From Bradyrhizobium septentrionale (GTDB lineage Bacteria > Pseudomonadota > Alphaproteobacteria > Rhizobiales > Xanthobacteraceae): a stretch of 64,000 bases of DNA. The notes under the pieces are model-generated. The model saw only the letters and a program-made list of their open reading frames with translations. It was not told the origin of the DNA and searched no databases. Positions 28,381 to 37,756 of the stretch are shown piece after piece. The stretch's first letter is position 1; each line of letters opens with the position of its first letter. The DNA lies in assembly GCF_011516645.4 (NCBI RefSeq), contig NZ_CP088285.1:2684501-2748500 (forward strand). The letters are read 5' to 3'. The position numbers were made by a program, and so were the translations under genes.

Positions 28381-28482
28381 CGTCATGCTGAGGAGGCCGC
28401 GGAGCGGCCGTCTCGAAGCACGACGGCCCCGGACCGGGCCGTGCATCCTTCGAGACGCGCTTCGCGCTCCTCAGGATGACGG
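28381..28482. repeat. Long hairpin repeat (GTCATCCTGAGGAG type), copy 2
   Basis: GTCATGCTGAGGAGGCCGCG...CGTCTCGAAGCA pairs with GCATCCTTCGAGACGCG...GCTCCTCAGGATGAC. It is the same element as at 21455. It occupies part of the 399-base gap between the quinone oxidoreductase and the Sel1-like gene. Confidence 0.75.
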
Positions 28483-28605
28483 GGGTCGAGAGACGATCCG
28501 TCTACCCCGCGCTTCAGCGCGGCGCGCGCAATCGTGAGCAAACCTTGTGAGTTTTCTCTGAATTGGCGCGCGCTGCCGCAATCAAACCCAAATTTCTCCC
28601 GATTC

Positions 28606-28627
28606 GAAGCGACCAAGGTCGCTTTTT
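28606..28627 (+). terminator. Rho-independent terminator
   Basis: AGCGAC-CAAG-GTCGCT followed by TTTT. It lies 260 bases after the quinone oxidoreductase and before the Sel1-like gene, far from any stop codon, so it may end a long 3' extension or a small transcript from this gap. Confidence 0.6.
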
Positions 28628-28745
28628 GGGCCCAATCGCAAGGCGATTAAGAGTCCGTAACGGGCGCTCAGGGACCCCAACAAGAACAACAACCAGACAC
28701 CAGAGATGCCCGATTGTTGCGTCATAGTATCGGGGAAGCATCATC

Positions 28746-29564
28746 ATGGTGGGGAAGCCAACACACGTTCACGGCAGCGATCCGCCACGCGACGCGATCA
28801 ACGCTGATATCAACGATCCTGAATTTGCACCTTATCGCTACCGGCGACCACATCGGGCAGCCATCGACATCGGCGCGGACGAACCCGCCCCGCTTTTTCT
28901 TTCAAGCCCAATCGACGACGCGGACTGGCACGGGCGCACCACGATTCCACGTTCGCGCCTCCGCACCGGCCTGCTGACAATTTCGGCCGTCGCACTTGTC
29001 GCGGCTGCGGTGGTCGGGCTGTGGTCCATCGGCAGCGTGCGCGACGCGGTCGTGAGCGCCAAGGCCGCGCTGGTCGGCGTCTCGCCGATCGAGGCCCGCG
29101 CGGAAATCGCGGAAGCGGTTCGCGCCGCGGCCACCGAGGTGTCGCCCGCCACTGCAAGCCCGCCGTCACGCGCGCAGATCGCGGCCGCCTATCAGGAAGC
29201 GATCAAGAGCGACGTCGTCGCGCGCGAAACGCCCGCGGCTGCGCCGATCGAGCCACCACCACCGGCGGCGCCACCGGCAAGACGCCTCGATCCGGATGAC
29301 ATCGCAGGCCTCCTGAAGCGGGCCAACAGCCTGCTTGCGATCGGCGACATCGTATCGGCGCGGCTGCTGCTCGAGCGGGCCGCAGATGCGCAGGACGCGG
29401 ACGCGGCGCTGTTGCTGGCGCGCACCTACGATCCCGACGTGCTGGGGACCTTGGACAAACGGAGCATCACGCCCGATCCGGATGCAGCGCGCTTCTGGTA
29501 TCGCAAGGCTGCCGAACTCGGCTCGCAGCCCGCACAGCAACGCCTCGCGCAATTGCAAAACTAG
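28746..29564 (+). CDS. Sel1-repeat-like membrane-anchored protein
   Basis: A 272-residue protein. Residues 1-75 are polar with no signal peptide, a single helix lies at about 78-98 (LLTISAVALVAAAVVGLW), an Ala/Pro-rich linker follows, and the C-terminal 90 residues hold tandem helices (LLKRANSLLAIGDIVSARLLLERAADAQDADAALLLARTYDP, in pieces; ARFWYRKAAELGSQPAQQRL) like TPR/Sel1 repeats. It is probably anchored in the inner membrane with the helical repeats periplasmic. It is 35 bases upstream of a TAXI-type gene and may share its transcript. Confidence 0.72.
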   Translation: MVGKPTHVHGSDPPRDAINADINDPEFAPYRYRRPHRAAIDIGADEPAPLFLSSPIDDADWHGRTTIPRSRLRTGLLTISAVALVAAAVVGLWSIGSVRDAVVSAKAALVGVSPIEARAEIAEAVRAAATEVSPATASPPSRAQIAAAYQEAIKSDVVARETPAAAPIEPPPPAAPPARRLDPDDIAGLLKRANSLLAIGDIVSARLLLERAADAQDADAALLLARTYDPDVLGTLDKRSITPDPDAARFWYRKAAELGSQPAQQRLAQLQN

Positions 29565-29599
29565 GCTCATCTCAGAATCAAGCTTTTCTCGAGGGACAC

Positions 29600-30772
29600 A
29601 TGCGACGCTTGTTTGGATTGGTACTATTCACAGGCATGATGATTTGCGGCCTGGCGGCACGGGCCGAGCAGACCGAATTCGACCCGGCCAAGGTCAGCGA
29701 CAGCCTGAAGGCGATCTTTCAGTTCGGCTCGGTAAGCACCAAGCAGAGCCTCAACGCCAACACGGTCACACTGATCTCCGGCACGATCGGCGGCACCTAT
29801 GTTCAGTTCGGCGCCGATCTCGCCTCCGTGCTCGACGACGGCAACAAGTTGCGCATTCTGCCGATCGTCGGGCGCGGCTCGGTGCAGAGCGTCGCCGACA
29901 TCCTGTTTCTGCAGGGCGTCGATCTCGGCATCGTTCGGTCTGACACGCTCGAATATCTCGAGCGGAAGGGCATCGCGAAAGATATCAAGAAGCAATTCAC
30001 CTACGTGACCAAGCTCTATAACGAAGAGATGCATGTGATCGCGTCGAAATCGATCCGCAATCTCAGGGACCTTGAGGGCAAGACCGTCAGCGTCGACCTT
30101 CCCAATGGCGGCACCTTCGTGACCGCGCTGACCGTGTTCGAGCGGCTCGGAATGAAGCCGAAGGTCGTCTATGTCGAGCAGCGCATCGCGCTGGAGAAAT
30201 TGAAGGCCGGCGAAATCGACGCCGTGATCGTGTGTGGCGGCAAGCCTTACAAGTCCGTGAGCGGCTTCAAGGACGATCGGTTCCACCTGGTGACGGTCAA
30301 CTACGAGAAGCCGTTGCAGGGCGACTATCTGCCCGCGAGCCTGTCGGCCAAGGACTATCCCAACCTGATTTCGGGAGAGGATCGCGTCGACACGATCGCC
30401 GTTCCTGCCGTGCTTGCGGCTTACAACTGGGCGCCCAACACCGAGCGCTACCACAAGCTGGCTAATTTCGTGGATGCCTTCTTCACGAAATTTCCGACGT
30501 TCCAGAATCCGCCGTTCCATCCGAAGTGGCGGGAGGTCTCTTTGTCGGCGCCGCTGCCGGGTTGGCAACGCCTGCCGGTGGCCCAGCAATGGCTCGACCG
30601 CCATGGCGTCGAAGCCGTCTCGCGCAGCCGTTTCGATGAATTCCTGAAGCAGAGCCCGGCGGCCGCACGTCTGCAGAGCGACGCCGACAAGGAGGCGCTG
30701 TTCAAGCAGTTCCAGGCGTGGGACGCGGAAAAAAATACGCGTTCCCAACTGCGCGCCGGTGAGAAACGGTAG
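29600..30772 (+). CDS. TAXI family TRAP-type solute-binding protein
   Basis: A 390-residue periplasmic protein with a signal peptide (LFGLVLFTGMMICGLAARA). The TAXI core is visible: ISGTIGGTYVQFGADLASVL (about 54-73), VGRGSVQSVADILFLQGVDLGIV and LEGKTVSVDLPNGGTFVTA. The family normally delivers substrate to a fused TRAP permease, but none is nearby. A C-terminal extension of about 90 residues goes beyond the usual domain. It may pair with a distant permease or have a sensing role. Confidence 0.86.
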   Translation: MRRLFGLVLFTGMMICGLAARAEQTEFDPAKVSDSLKAIFQFGSVSTKQSLNANTVTLISGTIGGTYVQFGADLASVLDDGNKLRILPIVGRGSVQSVADILFLQGVDLGIVRSDTLEYLERKGIAKDIKKQFTYVTKLYNEEMHVIASKSIRNLRDLEGKTVSVDLPNGGTFVTALTVFERLGMKPKVVYVEQRIALEKLKAGEIDAVIVCGGKPYKSVSGFKDDRFHLVTVNYEKPLQGDYLPASLSAKDYPNLISGEDRVDTIAVPAVLAAYNWAPNTERYHKLANFVDAFFTKFPTFQNPPFHPKWREVSLSAPLPGWQRLPVAQQWLDRHGVEAVSRSRFDEFLKQSPAAARLQSDADKEALFKQFQAWDAEKNTRSQLRAGEKR

Positions 30773-30871
30773 CCTCCTGGGACCCGGATGGGGCGCAGCC
30801 TGATCCGGGGCCTCGTGCGTGAGCTGACGGTCTCACCCCGGATTACGCTGCGCTTCATCTGGGTCACAGGT

Positions 30872-31007
30872 CCGTCTTCTCCTTCCCCCTGAAAGGGGAA
30901 AGGTCGGGATGGGGGTCAGCCACAGGCGAAGCTGCAAGCGGAGAGATCAGATCCCCACCCGCTTTGCTCTGGCGAGCAAAGCGACCTCCCCTTTTCAAGG
31001 GGAGGTG
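30872..31007. repeat. Interspersed palindromic repeat, type A copy 4
   Basis: Same block order as the copies at 127, 16439 and 16674 (CCCTGAAAGGGGAAAGG, GGGATGGGGGTCAGCC, CCCCACCCGCTTTGCTCTGGC, GACCTCCCC with TTTTCAAGGGGAGGTG). Just before it (30781-30865) is a CCCGGATGGGGCGCAGCCTGATCCGGG-like companion, as beside copy 1. Confidence 0.75.
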
Positions 31008-31038
31008 AAGGAATCACCGGGTTACCCTGCGCTTCGCA

Positions 31039-31428
31039 CTACGCCTGCGGCGCTCCCTCTTCCGGCACCCCGCGCTTCAGCGCGGCACGCGCGGCTTCGC
31101 GATGCTCTGATGTGATGTGGCTTGCCACCAGGCGGAGCGCGGTTGCGAGCACCGCGGCGTCATCGGTGAAGCCGAGGATGGGCAGCATGTCCGGCACGAA
31201 ATCGAACGGCAGAATGAAATAGGCGATTGCGCCGAGCAGCGCCGCCTGCACATGGCGCGGCGTCTGCCGGTCGAAGGCACAGTAATAGGCCGCCAAGAGG
31301 TTCTCGGCGAAGGGCAGGTTCGCCACCACCTTCTTGAACTTGATCCAGAAGCGGCGGCGCACGCTTTCCGGGTCCTGCGCCAGCCGGTCGGCAGGCCCAA
31401 ATCCCACACCGTGTTCGCTCGATGTCAT
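31039..31428 (-). CDS. YkvA/DUF1232 family protein
   Basis: A 129-residue protein. The DUF1232 core reads AAYYCAFDRQTPRHVQAALLGAIAYFILPFDFVPD, split over about residues 46-80, followed by LPILGFTDDAAVLATALRLV; the Y-x-x-x-P-x-D-x-x-P-D pattern is the hallmark. The family is membrane-associated and its role is unknown. ATG 31428 is chosen because upstream codons lack conserved features. It is followed by repeat sequence. Confidence 0.88.
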   Translation of the reverse strand: MTSSEHGVGFGPADRLAQDPESVRRRFWIKFKKVVANLPFAENLLAAYYCAFDRQTPRHVQAALLGAIAYFILPFDFVPDMLPILGFTDDAAVLATALRLVASHITSEHREAARAALKRGVPEEGAPQA

Positions 31429-31519
31429 CGCCGGGTTCCTCGACGCCGCGACAGTTGGGCGGCGGACGCTTCGAATCTGGGGATGTCGGCCAACCGGCGC
31501 AAGATTGCGGCTGGCTGGG

Positions 31520-31825
31520 TCAATTGACCCCAAGCTGCCGTGCGATCGCGTTCATGGCCTTGGCGAGGTCGATGTCGCGCTTGGTCACCCCGCCGACATC
31601 GTGGGTCGCCAGCACGACCTCGACCGTCTTGTAGACGTTCTTCCATTCAGGGTGATGGTCATTCTTCTCGGCGACCAAAGCGGCGCGGGCCATGAAGCCG
31701 AAGGCCTCGTTGAAGTCCTTGAAGACGAAGGTCTTTGCGATCGCCTCCCGCCCGGCCAGCTCCGACCAGCCGGCCAGTTCCCAAAGGGCGGCCTTCCTTG
31801 CTTCCGCTGACAGCCGTTCGACCAT
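31520..31825 (-). CDS. phhB: 4a-hydroxytetrahydrobiopterin dehydratase
   Basis: A 101-residue pterin-4a-carbinolamine dehydratase. The motif [18 protein letters not shown] (about 54-71) carries the active-site histidines, and [19 protein letters not shown] closes the fold. It recycles the pterin cofactor of aromatic amino acid hydroxylases, and homologues occur without a hydroxylase partner, as here. ATG 31825 removes a false extension through an interspersed repeat. Same strand as the DUF1232 gene. Confidence 0.92.
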   Translation of the reverse strand: MVERLSAEARKAALWELAGWSELAGREAIAKTFVFKDFNEAFGFMARAALVAEKNDHHPEWKNVYKTVEVVLATHDVGGVTKRDIDLAKAMNAIARQLGVN

Positions 31826-31857
31826 GGCAACCCTCCCGTTTGACGCCGACCTTAGCC

Positions 31858-31966
31858 TAGAGCCTATTCCGTTCCGATTGAATCGGAACGGGGCTCTAGA
31901 TTCTTGTTTTGACGCGTTTTCTTCACGCGAACCGGTGTCCACTTCGCTGGAAAACGCTCTACCAAC
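31858..31966. repeat. Interspersed repeat, type C copy 1
   Basis: CCGTTCCGATTGAATCGGAACGG is a tight hairpin, followed by GGGCTCTAG, TTTTGACGCGTTTTC, TTCACGCGAACCGGT and CCACTTCGCTGGAAAACGCTCT. The second half recurs at 39073-39138. It sits between phhB and the divergent TAXI gene and explains spurious N-terminal extensions in both places. The rest of the 308-base gap shows no gene. Confidence 0.75.
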
Positions 31967-32133
31967 CGGCCTCCGGGTGGCATCCACGCCGAAAATAAGG
32001 CCAAAATCGCGTCCTATCGCCGCTGGTAACCATGAAGCAGATGTAACATCTGTATCCTCAGGAATTTGCTACAAATGTGGGATGTATGCGCGTTGGTAGT
32101 TTGCGAGATTGAGCCCCGACGATTGCGAGATCG

Positions 32134-33540
32134 ATGACAGACGGCCCCGCCGGCATATCGCCCAAGCCGCTGCGTTCGGCAAAGCGGCGGCTGATGTTCG
32201 TCTTGATCGCGGGCGCGCTCGCCATCGTCGGCGCGCTGACCGCAGGTTATTATTTCGCGGTGCGCCCGGTGACGCTGCGGATCGCCGTCGGTCCCGCCAA
32301 CAGCGATGACCTCAAGGTGGTTCAGGCGCTGGCGCAGGCCTTCAACAACCAGCAGCACACCCAGGTCAAGCTAAGACCGGTGCAGACCGACGGCGCCACC
32401 GCGAGCGCGCAGACGCTGGCCGACGGCAAGGCCGACCTCGCCATCATTCGCGGCGATCTCGAGGTGCCGAAGAATGCGCAGGCGGTCGCGGTGCTGCGCA
32501 AGAATGTCGTGGTGATGTGGGCCCCGCCGGCGGCAAAGGGCAAGGGCCGCAAGGCCGCGAAGATCACCAAGATCACGCAACTCGCCGGCCGCAAGATCGG
32601 CGTCGTCGGCCGCACCCCGGCCAATGTCAACCTGCTGAAGCTGATCCTGCAGCAGTATGGCGTCGACCCGATGAAGGTCGAGATCGTCCAGTTCCCGGCC
32701 AATGAGGCCGCGGACGCCATCAAGAACCTGAAGGCCGACGCCTATCTCGCCGTCGGTCCGGCCAACAGCAAGATCACGATCGATGCGATCACGGCGTCGA
32801 TCAAGGATGGCGGCGAGCCGACCTTCCTGCCGATCGACGCCTCCGAGGCGATCGCGCAGAACCATCCGGCCTACGAGGCCGCGGAAATTCCCGCCGGCTC
32901 GCTCGGCTCGGCCGACCGGCCCGACGATGAGGTGAAGACGATCAGCTTCTCGCACCACATTGTCGCGCGAAAGGGCGTGTCGGACGCGACGGTCGCGGCA
33001 TTCACGCGGCAATTGTTCGCGATCCGGCAGTCGCTCAAGAACGATTTTCCGCTCGCGGCCAAGATCGAGACGCCCGACACCGACAAGGACGCCACCATTC
33101 CGGTGCATCCCGGCGCGGCCGCCTTCGTCGACGGCGAGGAGAAGACCTTCCTCGACCGCTACAGCGACTACATCTGGTGGAGCCTGATGGCATTCTCGGC
33201 GATGGGCTCGGCCGGCGCGTGGTTCGCCGGCTACCTCAAGCAGGACGAGCGCAACACCAACACCTCGCAGCGCGAGCGTCTGCTGGAGATGCTGAAAACC
33301 GCGCGGCAAAGCGACTCCACCGAAGAACTCGACCAGATGCAGGCGGAAGCCGACGACATCCTGCGCCACACGCTCGACTGCTTCGAGCATGGTGCCATCG
33401 AGGAAGGCACGCTGACCGCCTTCAACATCGCGCTCGAGCAGTTCCACAACGCCGTCGCCGACCGCAAGGCGCTGCTGCTGAGCATGCCGCAGAATCTGCA
33501 GCGGACCGCGACGCAATTCAGGGCGGCGGGGACGGCGTAA
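32134..33540 (+). CDS. Membrane-anchored TAXI family solute-binding protein
   Basis: A 468-residue protein. A non-cleaved helix at about 20-42 (LMFVLIAGALAIVGALTAGYY) precedes a TAXI-like binding domain (LRIAVGPANSDDLKVVQALAQAF; KADLAIIRGDLEVP; LAGRKIGVVGRTPANVNLL). A second helix lies at about 348-368 (IWWSLMAFSAMGSAGAWFAGYL). The last 95 residues are a cytosolic helical region (ERLLEMLKTARQ, DEILRH-like LDCFEHGAIEEG). A binding domain held between two helices with a cytosolic tail suggests sensing or regulation rather than transport. No TRAP permease is adjacent. Confidence 0.85.
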   Translation: MTDGPAGISPKPLRSAKRRLMFVLIAGALAIVGALTAGYYFAVRPVTLRIAVGPANSDDLKVVQALAQAFNNQQHTQVKLRPVQTDGATASAQTLADGKADLAIIRGDLEVPKNAQAVAVLRKNVVVMWAPPAAKGKGRKAAKITKITQLAGRKIGVVGRTPANVNLLKLILQQYGVDPMKVEIVQFPANEAADAIKNLKADAYLAVGPANSKITIDAITASIKDGGEPTFLPIDASEAIAQNHPAYEAAEIPAGSLGSADRPDDEVKTISFSHHIVARKGVSDATVAAFTRQLFAIRQSLKNDFPLAAKIETPDTDKDATIPVHPGAAAFVDGEEKTFLDRYSDYIWWSLMAFSAMGSAGAWFAGYLKQDERNTNTSQRERLLEMLKTARQSDSTEELDQMQAEADDILRHTLDCFEHGAIEEGTLTAFNIALEQFHNAVADRKALLLSMPQNLQRTATQFRAAGTA

Positions 33541-33578
33541 AGCTTACGCGACCTCTACAAATCTTCATGAGTTTCCCT

Positions 33579-33721
33579 TCGCCTCTCCCGCTTGCGGGGG
33601 AGGCCGCCGCGCTCGGCAGCGCTCTTGCGCGCCGGAGCGCGGCGGGTGGGGGCTCCCTCCGCGATATGATTCGTGGAGAGAGCCCCCACCCCCAACCCTC
33701 CCCCGCAAGCGGGAGAGGGAG
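33579..33721. repeat. Interspersed palindromic repeat, type B copy 2
   Basis: CCTCTCCCGCTTGCGGGGGAGG at the left and CCTCCCCCGCAAGCGGGAGAGGG at the right are near-complementary, flanking GGTGGGGGCTCCCTC/GAGAGCCCCCACCC. It is related in layout to the copies at 20188, 40092 and 50358. No gene is seen in the 298-base gap. Confidence 0.65.
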
Positions 33722-33838
33722 CCCGACATACGTGCTCACCTCACACTGTGCTTCCTCCTGTAATCTCTCCGTCATGGAATTTTTCTAGGTCTTGGCACGC
33801 GTGCGGCGCATTGTCGCTGTGACCTGAGGAGGCTCCCC

Positions 33839-35402
33839 ATGACGATCCGGTTTTCGCGAAACCTCACCCGCCGACGCTTTCTCTCGACGGCGGCTGCGGC
33901 TGGCGCCGGTGTGATCGCGATGCCTTATCTGTCGCGCGCCGCCGATCGCCCTGTGATCACCCATGGCGTGCAATCCGGCGATGTCGGCGTTGACGGTGGC
34001 GTGGTGTGGGCGCGCGCGGACCGGCCGGCGCAGATGATGGTCGAGGTCGCCACCACTGAGTCGTTCAAGGATGCCCGTACGCTGCCGCCGATCGCGGCGC
34101 TGCCCGAGAGCGACTTCACCGCAAAAATGCTGCTGGAGAACCTGCCCTCCGGCCAGGACATCTTCTATCGCGTCCGCTTCCGCGACCTCGCCCATATCGA
34201 CGTCGTGGGCGAGCCCGTGGTCGGCCGCTTCCGCACCGCGCCGAGCGACCGTCGCGACGTCTCCTTCGTGTGGGGCGGCGACGTCGCCGGCCAGGGCTGG
34301 GGCATCAACCCAGACGACGGCGGCATGATCACCTTCGCCGCGATGAAGAAGCACAATCCGGATTTCCTGCTGCACTCCGGCGACACCATCTACGCCGACG
34401 GAGTGATCCCTTCCGAGGTGAAGCTTCCTGACGGCAAGGTCTGGAAGAACGTCACGATTCCCGAAAAGGCCAAGGTCGCCGAGACGCTCGACGAGTACCG
34501 GGCCGCGCACAAATATAACTTCCTCGACAGCAATGTCCGCGCCTTCAATGCCGAGGTGCCGATCTTCGTGCAGTGGGACGACCACGAGGTGACCAACAAA
34601 CTGGTCGCTGTCGAAGCAGCTGCCGGCGTCCTACAAGGAACGCGACATCACCGTGCTGGCCGCGCGCGCGGCAAAAGCCTTCCACGAAATGTATCCGATG
34701 CGCGAGAGCATCGTCGAGCCGGGCCGCGTCTATCGCACGCTGAGCTACGGTCCGCATCTCGACGTGTTCATGCTCGACGAGCGCAGCTATCGCGGCCCCA
34801 ACGGTCCGAACCTGCAGGAGCAATACGGCCCCGACGCCTATTTCATCGGGCCGGACCAGATGGCCTGGCTGAAGCGCGCGCTGCTCAACTCGCGCGCCAC
34901 CTGGAAGGTGATCGCCTCCGACATGCCGCTGTCGCTGATCGTCTATGACGATGCCGCCAACAAGAAGGGTTCGGAAGCGTTTGCGCAGGGCGACGGCCCG
35001 GCGCGCGGCCGCGAGCTCGAGATCGCCGACATCCTGCGCTTCATCAAGACGGCCGGCATCGTCAACACGGTGTGGCTGACCGCCGACGTGCACTACGCGG
35101 CCGCGCATTACTACAACCCGAACAAGGCGCAGTTCCAGGAGTTCGATCCGTTCTGGGAATTCGTCTCCGGCCCGCTGCATGCCGGCACGTTCGGTCCGAA
35201 CGAGCTCGACAACACGTTTGGCCCCGAGGTGAAGTTCATCAAGGCGCCCGGCGAAGCCAACCAGAACCTGCCGCCGTCGGCCGGCATGCAGTTCTTTGGT
35301 CACGTCAGGATCGACGGCAAGAGCGGGCAGATGACGGTGAGCCTGCGCGACCGCGTTGACGCCGAGCTGTGGGCGATCACGCTCGACCCGAAGCCGGTGT
35401 AA
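33839..35402 (+). pseudogene. phoD: PhoD-family alkaline phosphatase, split by a single-base frameshift
   Basis: The first frame (from ATG 33839) has a Tat signal (LTRRRFLSTAAAAGAG) and PhoD features: HGVQSGDV, VWARADRPAQM, FLLHSGDTIYADG and VQWDDHEVTN. After the last motif, AAA at 34598-34600 should be AAC, with one A too many. Reading past it in the next frame restores WSLSKQLPASYKERDITVLAARAAKAF, in pieces, and runs to 35402 with DERSYRGPNGPN, WLKRALLNSRATWKVIASDMP and VWLTADVHYAAAHYY. The joined product would be about 520 residues, the family norm. PhoD releases phosphate from phosphodiesters in the periplasm. This is either a recent loss or a sequencing error in an A run. Confidence 0.88.
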
Positions 35403-35531
35403 TCGGGTCGCAGCCGCGACGAAACCGCACTCCCTGCCCAGACGCGATTTGGCCGGGGATGGACGTCAGCGGCCTCTTCCGGTATCGACATCAGAGCCAT
35501 TATGCTGGGGGCGCCCGAAGGGGGGCAGAGC

Positions 35532-36542
35532 ATGAGGCGCTGCGAGTTGATTCGCGTGCTCGGTGGCATCGTCGCGGGGTTGCGGCCGCGCCGCCTGGCT
35601 GTCGTCGCGATTGCCGTGTTCGCGCTGTTGCCGATCGAGGTCAGCGATGCCGGCTGGCTGCCTGATCTTTTCAAGACTTCATCCAAGCACGCCAAATCGC
35701 CAAAGCGCGCGAAGTCGGCAAGGCAGTCGACAAGGCCGGCCAAATTGGCAAGGCACCGCGCTCAGCCGAAGCACCGCGCCACGCGGCTTGCCGCCCTTGG
35801 GCCGGTCGCCCTGCCGCCGTCCGTGCTCAAGCCGGCCGCAGCCAGATGCGATCCCTCGACATTCCGGATCGTTCTCGATGTGGGACATACCGCTGAATCG
35901 GAAGGCGCGATCAGCGCCCGGAATGTCACCGAGTTCGCCTTCAACCTGCGCCTTGCGCGGCTGATCGAGGAGAGGTTGAAGGCCGAAGGCTTTGCCGAGA
36001 CCAGGCTGCTGCTGACCGAAGGCAGGGCCAGACCCAGCCTGTTCAAGCGGGTCGCCGCCGCCAACAATCTGCACGCGGATCTCCTGCTGTCGATCCACCA
36101 TGATTCCGTGCCCAACAAGATGCTCGAGGAATGGGAATTCGAGGGTAAGAAGAGCCACTTCAGCGATCGCTTCAGCGGTTACTCCGTTTTCGTCTCCCGG
36201 GACAATCCGGAGTTCAAGACGAGCCTGCTGTTCGCCGAACTGGTCGCCAGGGAAATGAAGGCCCAGGGACTTCAGTATGCCGAGCAATACAGCCAGGCCA
36301 TCATGGGGCGCTACCAGCACCCGCTGCTGAACAAGGAAACCGGCGTCTACAGCTATGACGAGCTGATCGTACTCCGAAAGACTTCGATGCCATCAGTCCT
36401 GCTGGAGGCGGGCTCGATCATCAACCGCGACGAAGAACTCAAGATGGACTCGCCCGAGCGCCGCAACATCATCAGCAGCGGCGTCGCTTCTGCCGTGAAG
36501 GAATTCTGCGAGCCGCGATGGGCCCTGCTCGGTCCGCTCTGA
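35532..36542 (+). CDS. N-acetylmuramoyl-L-alanine amidase
   Basis: A 336-residue exported hydrolase. A signal segment (RLAVVAIAVFALLPIEVSDA) is followed by a Lys/Arg/Ser-rich linker (about 45-85) and an Amidase_3 domain. Zinc ligands are the His of IVLDVGHTAES, the Glu of NVTEFAFNLRLA and the His of LLLSIHHDSVP; the catalytic Glu is in VLLEAGSIIN. It cleaves the amide between MurNAc and L-Ala in peptidoglycan. ATG 35532 is preferred because GAAGGGGGG precedes it at about 6 bases; ATG 35502 is an alternative. Confidence 0.9.
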   Translation: MRRCELIRVLGGIVAGLRPRRLAVVAIAVFALLPIEVSDAGWLPDLFKTSSKHAKSPKRAKSARQSTRPAKLARHRAQPKHRATRLAALGPVALPPSVLKPAAARCDPSTFRIVLDVGHTAESEGAISARNVTEFAFNLRLARLIEERLKAEGFAETRLLLTEGRARPSLFKRVAAANNLHADLLLSIHHDSVPNKMLEEWEFEGKKSHFSDRFSGYSVFVSRDNPEFKTSLLFAELVAREMKAQGLQYAEQYSQAIMGRYQHPLLNKETGVYSYDELIVLRKTSMPSVLLEAGSIINRDEELKMDSPERRNIISSGVASAVKEFCEPRWALLGPL

Positions 36543-36601
36543 TCGACCTGTGACGCCCCGAGCACGCGGCGAAACCGCAGTCCGATCGGCGCCAGCCGAT
36601 G

Positions 36602-37756
36602 TCATCCCTGCTTGCCGGCCTCGATCTCCTTGAGCCTGGCAAGCGCCTGCTCGAACTTGGCGTTGAAGAGCCACATCGCATCGAGGATTTCGCGGAAGGT
36701 CGCAGAGGTTCTTGCCCTGTCGGCCCGGCCGAAGGCGAAGATGCTGTTGTTTCTCAAATATCCCATGATCCTGGGATCGGAAATTCTGTAGCCGACGAGG
36801 TTGCCTGACTGCAGCGCAGCCCTGGTCGGGGTGGGAATGATCTGGATGAGCTCAAAGAGCTTCATTTGATCGATCGGATCGGGCAGAGCTTTTGCGATCG
36901 CGGGGACCTGCGGGAAAATATCCGCGTGTGCGTTCATGAGCGCATCCCGCACCGCGGTCCAGTGATTGAACCTGTGATCGAGATTGCCAGCCCGCACTTC
37001 TTCCCTGTCGTCGCGACGGCTCAGTGCCGGATCGAGGGTTGCGATTGATCCCTTGATGGCTGACCATTTCCTTTGACCGTTGCGATCTTCGGACGGACCG
37101 CTCTGCAGGCTTCCCTTGTAGGTGTTCGACCGCGCATTGCCGGCATTTTGCTTGCCGTTCGTCTCGGCGAAGAAAAGCCCGAGACTGATACGGCCGGCGG
37201 CCGCGGCGTTCGCGGCATCCAGCCCCTTGGCTCGCGCGATCGCCGTCGCCAGGTCGACCACGTCCTTGAACGGCGTATCAGATCCTTGTGCGCTCGCGGG
37301 CGGCGCCTCCATCACGTCAAACAGCGCCCTGTACTCATCGAGCAGCGGCTCATTGTCGGCGTCAAAATAGGCTGGAGGAATACCGAATCTGTTGGGTCTG
37401 CCGATCCTGGACGGCAGCGCATCGGTGAGATCCTTGTATGCGCTCATCATCTCGACACGGGCAAGATAGAGGGCCTGGCCCGGCAGGTTGGGCAGCGGCT
37501 GCCTGGAATCGATCTGCGCGCGTCGCTGGCGCAGGATCGAGACGAAGTTCTTCACGGCATTGTCGTAGGTTTCGCGCGCGGCCGATTGCCCGTTCGTGAG
37601 GGCGACCGGCCCGGCGACGGCTGGAGACACCAGACCACCGATGACGGCCGAAGCCAGCGGCAGGACCGCACCGGCCACTGTTGCAACCGGCAGCGCGAGG
37701 AGCAGCCCGAGGGATAGCGCCGCTGCGGGCGCAGCGGCAGACGTCCTGATCGCCAT
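36602..37756 (-). CDS. Unknown exported protein, possible lytic-transglycosylase-like motif
   Basis: A 384-residue protein with a long hydrophobic N-terminus (about 12-48, signal peptide or anchor). I recognise no family. Residues about 195-215 read FFAETNGKQNAGNARSNTY followed by KGSLQSG, which recalls the E-S/T-x-G...N-A...G-x-x-Q pattern of SLT-type lytic transglycosylases, but the rest does not clearly support that fold. ATG 37756 follows GGGAGG. It converges with the amidase gene. Codon use looks normal for the window. Function unknown. Confidence 0.7.
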   Translation of the reverse strand: MAIRTSAAAPAAALSLGLLLALPVATVAGAVLPLASAVIGGLVSPAVAGPVALTNGQSAARETYDNAVKNFVSILRQRRAQIDSRQPLPNLPGQALYLARVEMMSAYKDLTDALPSRIGRPNRFGIPPAYFDADNEPLLDEYRALFDVMEAPPASAQGSDTPFKDVVDLATAIARAKGLDAANAAAAGRISLGLFFAETNGKQNAGNARSNTYKGSLQSGPSEDRNGQRKWSAIKGSIATLDPALSRRDDREEVRAGNLDHRFNHWTAVRDALMNAHADIFPQVPAIAKALPDPIDQMKLFELIQIIPTPTRAALQSGNLVGYRISDPRIMGYLRNNSIFAFGRADRARTSATFREILDAMWLFNAKFEQALARLKEIEAGKQG

